A stretch of DNA of 64,000 nucleotides from NCBI RefSeq assembly GCF_000003815.2, contig NC_049995.1, positions 13,044,062 through 13,108,061 on the forward strand, read 5' to 3'. This document shows positions 57,741-64,000 of the stretch, one piece after another. How positions within the stretch are numbered: the stretch's first letter is position 1; each line of letters begins with the position of its first letter. The stretch is from Branchiostoma floridae (taxonomy: Eukaryota; Chordata; Leptocardii; Amphioxiformes; Branchiostomatidae). Both the position numbers and the translations under genes were made by a program. The notes beneath the pieces are model-generated. The model was not told the origin of the DNA, did not search any database, and saw nothing but the letters and a program-made list of their open reading frames with translations.

Positions 57741-58639
57741 TTAAGCTATAGAGTCAGCCAATTGTACAGTGTTCTTTAGATACTGCCGCAGAAATATATA
57801 TGCTTAACTCTTGTAGATATTTAACGAAAAACGTTTTGCACTTTGACGCAAAGAGGTTGATTGACGAAAGTTCACATTGATTTGTATCAATTTGTAACAG
57901 CCTGTTTCAAGTCCACCGGACCACACATAGCTGTAAATGCTGTTGCTTCTTACTACATTACGGTATGAACCACCGATCTTAAAACTAGAACAAAATGTAT
58001 CAAGTTAATATAAGATATCAAACTTACAACTGTAATGCGAGGATGGATGCGACACTGTCGTTAAAACTGTAATCACATGATCGTATATTCAGAACACTTT
58101 GTCATAATGCTCTGAAACCTTTGATAGAACGCAGATAACATTTCATTCCAATGCTATGTATTGTTGAATGAAGTGGTCTTAAAACTAGTCAACTATACAT
58201 ATACGAACAACACACAAATATGCTCTCAAAGCTAGGTGTACCTACTATATACGTATATAGGAGTGGCCTTAACACACACTGTAAAATACCATTAGGTATA
58301 CCTTCCACAACTACATACAGTAATATATTTTATTTCTCTATTAAAAGAGGAACATAGAAATTTAGTCCATATATAAACATAGGTTTAAAAAATCCACATG
58401 GCTGCATTAGTTAAATAGGTAATCATAGTTTTCTGTGGTAGGTCATCACGCTCTTATTGGCTCGAGGATACCTAAGGATATCATGGCAGAGGAGACGTAT
58501 TAGAAGTTACTAATCCTACTTAGTGTCTGCTGTCTACAAATACTCATAGGCAATGTGTATATGTGTATATCTGTACCGAATGGGCGTTATGTCGTGTGAA
58601 ATATTTGATATTACGTCGATGAGGGTTAGAAGTCCTGGT
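57741..58639. other. No gene seen downstream of the receptor
   Basis: AT-rich unrecognised sequence. Confidence 0.55.
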
Positions 58640-58740
58640 AAGAAGATACGCCAAGAAGTAGTTACTCAAGCAACTTCCAAAATCATGTTCAGTTGCTTGA
58701 GTAACTACTTCTTGTCGTATTTGTTATAACATCGATTGTA
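58640..58740. repeat. Family E hairpin
   Basis: AAGTAGTTACTCAAGCAACT and its exact complement AGTTGCTTGAGTAACTACTT are separated by 15 bp, a perfect 20-bp stem. The right flank continues with the TCGTATTTGTTA.C family segment. Confidence 0.65.
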
Positions 58741-59699
58741 GAAGCAGCACATTTAATGTTTGGACAAAGTATTGAAGGACATTTGTATATTTACACAGAG
58801 GACAATTAAGGTTACCCCATGATCGACAACAAGACTTAGATAATGATTGGCCTTGTACTATGTGATGGTCATGTGCACATTTAATAAATGTGTGCGTTAC
58901 GGTTAGAAATATTCATTGCCCGAAGTGTCTTTTTGCAGACTGAAAACCTTTACTTCATGAATTGAATAATCATTACAGCAGATTACCCCCTGTTTTTTTA
59001 CCGCAGTTGTAAATTGTAAGAGTCTCACTCACGACAAACCTCGCCTTCTTCATCCCCATCGGCAGCTGTAAATCTATAAACAGGGTACATTAGCCACAAT
59101 GAATGTTTCCGTACCAGAATGATAGTTACTTCTGGCATATTCCTAGTTTAAGAGGAGTCTATTTTATGTGCTTCACCTGTGCCATCAAACTTAAATCTTT
59201 AACTATTGCTTCTACATGACATTATGTTAAAGTTTATTAAAGGGCGACTACTCTACAGTGTCCATTTCAACGGCTTAGCAGATAGCTACACTCTGAACCT
59301 GGTAGTTGACACTAGCCGGATATATTGGTTGATTTTACATAGTGCAATCTTTGCCTTGAAGTTTGAATGTGCCGTGAATGATTGAGTACCAAGAAAGATC
59401 ACCAAATTGCTAAACACGATGACAAAAAAAAAGATTTTTGGTAGAGCCCTGTCCCAACAAGAAAATTACAAAGCTTGATGAGTTACCTGAAGTTCAGTCA
59501 CAAGGTGCCTTTGAAGAGAATAGTATAATTAGGATAATTAGGTGAATAAATGATACCAGCGACGGGTGTGAAGGAGTCAATGAGGCCGGCAGCGAGAACT
59601 ACGGGCGCAACAGGAAAGGAGCAAAATTTTCTAATTTGGTTTAAACTTTCGATCGAAACCAAGGTGACATTGAAGAGACGCATGACCCAATTACGTCGC

Positions 59700-60421
59700 A
59701 CACGTGTGAATTTGACTCCGTCAGAATAAAGGTTAAATGCGTCTGGGGATCAGTGGTGTATCCGTCAAGGTCCATCTGGGAATTGATAAGTCCAAATGTA
59801 AATGTCCTTCGATCCCTTGACAATGTAAAACCTAAATCTATCAACGTCCAGTCAAGCAAAACGGTTCTTGGCCACCTTTTAGACAAAATTGAGTTACTGG
59901 GCCAGTTGCATTAAAGAATTTAGTAGGTACACTGAACAAAAAATAGCAACTGGTTCTTCTACTCAATCAACAACCGAACATTTGATCTTGACCAAGTGAA
60001 GCTGAAAATAATAAAATGTATGATATCTTACTCCACCAAAATAAAGTTTAAATGCGTTTGAGGATCAGTGTTGTCTCCCTCTCAGTACATGTTGGGAGTT
60101 GATACGTCCAAATGTAAATATCTCTTCGATCCCCTGACAAAGTAAGACCTAAATCTATCAAAGTCCAGTCAAGCAACACGGTGGCAATGTCATTTCTTAG
60201 CCACCTTTTAGACAGAGTTGAGTCACTGGGCCAGTAACTTTCTATTCCACATCAAAGTTGGTGGATCAGTTAATTAGACAAAAGGGGAAAAAGTGACTTA
60301 ACTCATTGAGTACATTGAAGAATTTAGTAGGTATACAGAAAAATGAGTAACTGGTTCTTTTGCTCAATCCATCCATCCATTAATTTTGATCAAATGAACC
60401 TGAAAATAATAAAAGATATGA
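59700..60421. repeat. Tandem duplication, period about 320-360 bp
   Basis: AATGCGT(C/T)TG(A/G)GGATCAGTG, AGTCCAAATGTAAAT-like, CCTAAATCTATCAA, GGCCACCTTTTAGACA-like and TAGTAGGTA..CTGAA in both. A SINE inserted right at the end of the second copy. Confidence 0.8.
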
Positions 60422-60432
60422 TATCGACTTAT

Positions 60433-60592
60433 TAAAGTTAAAAAGTTAAAGTTTGCCCATGCATCTACAGACGCGTAGGGTGGCGCCCATCCCCACTTCA
60501 AAGCCCTTGGGTATGACTCGGCAGGGGATCGAACTCACGACCTACCGAATGCAAGGCGAACACTCTACCCACTAGGCCATTGCACCGGTTTC
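60433..60592 (-). mobile_element. SINE S1, short form, with 11-bp target-site duplication
   Basis: On the minus strand: GTGCAATGGCCTAGTGG, GTGAGTTCGATCCCC, GAGTCATACC joined directly to CAAGGGCTTTG...GGGATGGGCGCCACC, tail AACTTTAACTTTTTAACTTT. TATCGACTTAT is duplicated exactly on both sides (60422-60432, 60593-60603). It lacks the ~105-bp middle module of the other copies. Confidence 0.9.
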
Positions 60593-60603
60593 TATCGACT
60601 TAT

Positions 60604-62291
60604 GCTAGGTTTTAACTGAATCAGATATTTTCAATTTACATGATAATTGTGCACATGGTGGAAACATATTGGATTTGGATGAAAATGTTTTAATTTAGCA
60701 TGGCGTTTCAAATTCACTTTGTCCTTCGGTTTAACCTTATAACCAATGGAAATCTATTGCGGGAAGACTACTTCATCAGGGTGAGAGTTCATTTCAACGT
60801 ATGACCTTTTACGCAACCGTTATGGACATTCAGACAAACTTATTTTCATTCAAACAGCCAAATGTCTTATTAAGACCGATGCCACGGTTAGTCTCAGTCA
60901 GCAGTTTACTGCTCAATCAGTGGAATAATTCCCATCATTAGTCATGGTTAGATCACAGGCAATGTCCCATTGCAGCGTCCATGATGCATCGCAGTCGTTA
61001 TAGAGCCAGTGACCCCCAACTGATACACGTGTCTTAATTAAGTACCAGGTTTCAGTCGCCCCGAATCCCGCATGTCTTTTAATGTTATTGCCATCAAAAT
61101 GAGTGAGAGTCATAATTCCTCGGAAATTTGCCCCGGTACTAATTACTCCCTCAGCTGCTGAAACGCATTGATTAGATGGTCTCTACTGCATCCCACGCTG
61201 ACTGAATGCGGTCTGACAGTGAAACCCCGCTAATCCTATGATAGTTATTACTTGCCAGCCGACGTCTCTATAGAGTGCTTTTATGATGGAACGCAGCTTA
61301 AATGGATACTAGATAATATCAAATATCGCCTCCCTAAGATTAGATTACATTCCAATAACCTTGTGACCTTCCCGGTTGTGTGATGAGTTTAGAAGTCATG
61401 TCTGTCTGGATTTTGTTTACATTTAACAGGCGGAGTTCCGCCATGAATGATACTGTCCTAAGCTGATCAAGTAAAAAGCCTAGATGTCTTTCATCATAAA
61501 ATTTTTCACGTATTATTGAATAACATGATTTACAAGTTAGCCATCTCAAATATGATTAAAAACTTCTGATTTTTATGAATGATTCGTTAAGATAATGAAT
61601 TAATGGACGTAAATGTCTGAAATGCCAAAGTCCCTTTATTGACAATGACAATGACAATGACAATTATTACACATCCGCGATTGCACGCGGTTTTTCATGC
61701 AATCCCGCCGTTACGCCATACAATCCATACATCGGCAAAATGCTATGTATATATTGTGCAAAGTTCCAGGCATCTCGAAGTTAGCACGCCAAAGCTATAG
61801 TTTAAGACCATAGAATCCCAGAGGCAGGAGTCGTCCAAGGACAGAAGCCAGGAAGCGTATCAGCTAATGTGCACAACTCCCACGGTGTGTGGTAATAGGA
61901 AGATAAGGCCTGCTTACTTCCAGATAACAGCGTCGTTACAGACACGTCTTCCTCTATTAGCGACGGCAGAAAAACAGCAACTCCGTGAATGGAATACCCA
62001 TCAAATGGCGTTATGACAAGTTTGAAGACTGTAGAAAATGAGATACATTTTGCGATAGTGGACATGTTTTATAGTAGAAGTAAAGATATACATGTTCTAT
62101 AACTTCACCAACTCTACAGTACAATAATGTCATTGGTGTTGCATGACGATCTACATCGTATAACAAATACGACTAAACCGTTGTAGCTTATTTTGCTGAA
62201 TATTCGGACAGGTTTTAACTCTTGTGGTGCTGCAAATTGTAACTATACATTTTCCCAATTATGGGCGTTTAAGACCCTTTGGAAAGTAGGG
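60604..62291. other. No gene seen
   Basis: Unrecognised, with a short (TGACAA)n run at 61641-61663. Confidence 0.55.
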
Positions 62292-62413
62292 GTACTGTTT
62301 TCACTATGCTACGTTTTTGAAAAGTAGAGACCTTAAGCTATGTAATGATGTATACCTTAATAGGGTTATTTGAAAGGAAAACAACAAAAGAGTAGCATAG
62401 TGAAAACAGCACT
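62292..62413. mobile_element. Small MITE, GTACTGTTTTCACTATGC ends
   Basis: About 122 bp, 21-bp inverted ends (CTGTTTTCACTATGCTAC and complement). Confidence 0.65.
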
Positions 62414-62646
62414 AACACAAGCTTTCCAAGACGCGTTGAAAACGAGATTTAGCTTTTGCGATGGACACATGTGTTCTTGAGTAAAAGTAAATATCAATAT
62501 CTTCTATGACTTCATTATCTTTACAGTAATGAATTTAAGGTGGTCGTATAACAAGTATGAAAGCAAACCGTTAAAGCTCATTTTACCGTATTGTATAGGC
62601 TGTATAACGGTCCATAAACAAAACACAACGGCAACATTAAAAGCTC

Positions 62647-63047
62647 ATTCGAAGTTTGGTACAAAAATATCTCTAACGTGTATTTATGTGGCATATAAAT
62701 AACGTGTATTTAACGTTTATTTATGTTGTACTAGTGTTTCAACGCTTTGACGTTTACTATTTGGTCTTGGTATCTAGTAAATAGTCAGCAGACAAACACA
62801 ATTTAATACGAAAACAAAAACCTGCTAAAAAGAAAACAAAATCAAGATGATAGATGCCATTTCACTTTTGTCTAAATCGAAGTTTGGTACAAACATATCT
62901 CTATAACGTGTACATGCTACTAGTGTTTCAACTCTCTATTGTTTGCTATTTGGTCCTGGTGTCCAGTAGATAAGCATTGTGGTAGAAAAAAAACGCCAAA
63001 AAGGAAAGAAAAATCAAGATGAAAGATGCCATTTCACTTTATTTAAA
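62647..63047. repeat. Tandem duplication, period about 230 bp
   Basis: TCGAAGTTTGGTACAAA, ACTAGTGTTTCAAC, AATCAAGATGA.AGATGCCA and TTTCACTTT in both. Confidence 0.75.
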
Positions 63048-63065
63048 TCCACAACCAACTTCCTT

Positions 63066-63470
63066 AATGTGAAGGCCGTGAGCGCGTCCTTGTGATTTAT
63101 ATTCAGCTAAAGTCAGGTAGTGAAGTAGTGAAAACTGTAACCATCCTTGGAAATTGCAAAGACCTCACCCAGATGCATCAGTATTAGAGTAAATACTATC
63201 TCCAACATAGAAAGCTGAATGTGAAGGCTGTGAGTGGATCCTTGTATTTTATCTCCGGTTGAAGGAATTCAGTGAAAATTACAACTATATCCTTGGAAAT
63301 TGCATAGACCTCACCCGGATTCATCAGTATTAGATTACATATAATCTTCATCATAGGAACATTAATTCAAGGCCGTGATCGGGTCCTTGTTTTTTCTCCG
63401 TTGAAGACAGTCAGTAGAAACTATAAACATTCTTGAAGATTACAAAGACCAGTATTAGAGGACATATCGT
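63066..63470. repeat. Tandem array, period about 150 bp, 3 units
   Basis: AAGGC(C/T)GTGA.(C/T)G..TCCTTGT starts each unit (63070, 63221, 63370). GCA.AGACCTCACCC and CATCAGTATTAGA recur within the first two; the third is shorter. Confidence 0.75.
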
Positions 63471-63790
63471 CCCTCGGATAGGACGTTAAATGGAGGTCCC
63501 GTGTCTTGGGAGAGCCATGCCCCGGGCACGTTAAAGAACCCGCCACATGTGCGATGGTGCGGTGTGAGTGGTCCAAAACCTACAGTACCTTGGCCGCACC
63601 TGGGGCAATTACTGTCGTATTGAGGTCACCTGAGTGGCGCCGAATGGCAGTTCGCTCCAGACACTTGCGACAGTCGTATTGAGGTCACCTGAGTGGCGCC
63701 GAATGGCAGCTCGCTCCAGACCCTTGCGATTTAGCCCCGCCTATTGTAAGCTCCTCGCAATTCAGCCCCTGGCTGCAAAGAATGAGTAGT
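63470..63790. repeat. GC-rich dispersed repeat with a 59-bp internal tandem duplication
   Basis: GGACGTTAAATGGAGGTCCC and GGGCACGTTAAAGAACCC are sequence styles common in animal SINEs (recollection only). The unit GTCGTATTGAGGTCACCTGA...GCTCCAGAC at 63611-63670 is duplicated at 63671-63729 with about three changes. Confidence 0.6.
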
Positions 63791-64000
63791 CGGCCCACCC
63801 CCAATAACAGATATATTATCTCTATCGATATATCGTAGGAACTAAGACCCCCCCCCCCTCCGAAACTATGTGGTATGGAATTAGATTAAGCACAATTAAC
63901 ATTTATAACGTGAAGTATCTTATGAAACATTAGAAACTTATGAGTTATATTACAAATGATTGATAACAATTGTTTGACCAATTGCTGACGTCACGTATAC

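Overview
The window reads as a repeat-dense stretch of a metazoan genome, most likely an amphioxus (Branchiostoma-like lancelet). This is inferred from three things: a nicotinic-receptor subunit gene with chordate-type exon sizes and intron phases, abundant foldback MITEs, and tRNA-derived SINEs and CR1/Jockey-like LINE ends. No taxon-specific marker was found, so the species is an inference. Four runs of exactly 100 N (619-718, 12538-12637, 13508-13607, 15382-15481) mark assembly gaps.

Only one intact protein-coding gene can be supported. It lies on the plus strand at 48475-57207 and encodes an alpha-type nicotinic acetylcholine receptor (Cys-loop cation channel) subunit of 471 residues. Its six coding exons join cleanly in frame. 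Its most striking feature is a duplicated 45-bp exon 3 (53525-53569 and 54032-54076). Both copies have consensus splice sites and the same 0/0 phase, and they encode alternative versions of a 15-residue piece next to ligand-binding loop D. This looks like a previously unnoticed pair of mutually exclusive exons. The introns and 3' UTR carry MITEs, a very long CA tract, a G18-centred foldback and a tRNA-like inverted dimer.

The first 48 kb is almost entirely repeats. Local tandem arrays or duplications with periods from 10 to about 600 bp occur at about 3.3, 5.4-6.8, 6.8-7.9, 8.4-9.2, 10.7-12.3, 15.6, 17.7, 28.8, 31.2-32.2 (a three-unit higher-order array), 38.4 and 47.8 kb. Dispersed elements include a five-copy MITE family with ends GGTGGTATCTCACTGCA at TTAA-like targets, a 970-bp piggyBac-like TTAA element (18787-19756), two SINE families, and a broken LINE at about 39600-42085 with reverse transcriptase and a C-terminal zinc knuckle. 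A possible adhesion-GPCR-like fragment lies beside a MITE near 34.6 kb, and a GC-rich promoter-like patch at 30.43-30.65 kb could be a first exon.

Downstream of the channel gene (57.7-64 kb) there are more tandem duplications, a SINE with a clean 11-bp target-site duplication (60422-60603), and a small MITE at 62.3 kb. Most remaining gene-free stretches show no recognisable content and are listed as such.
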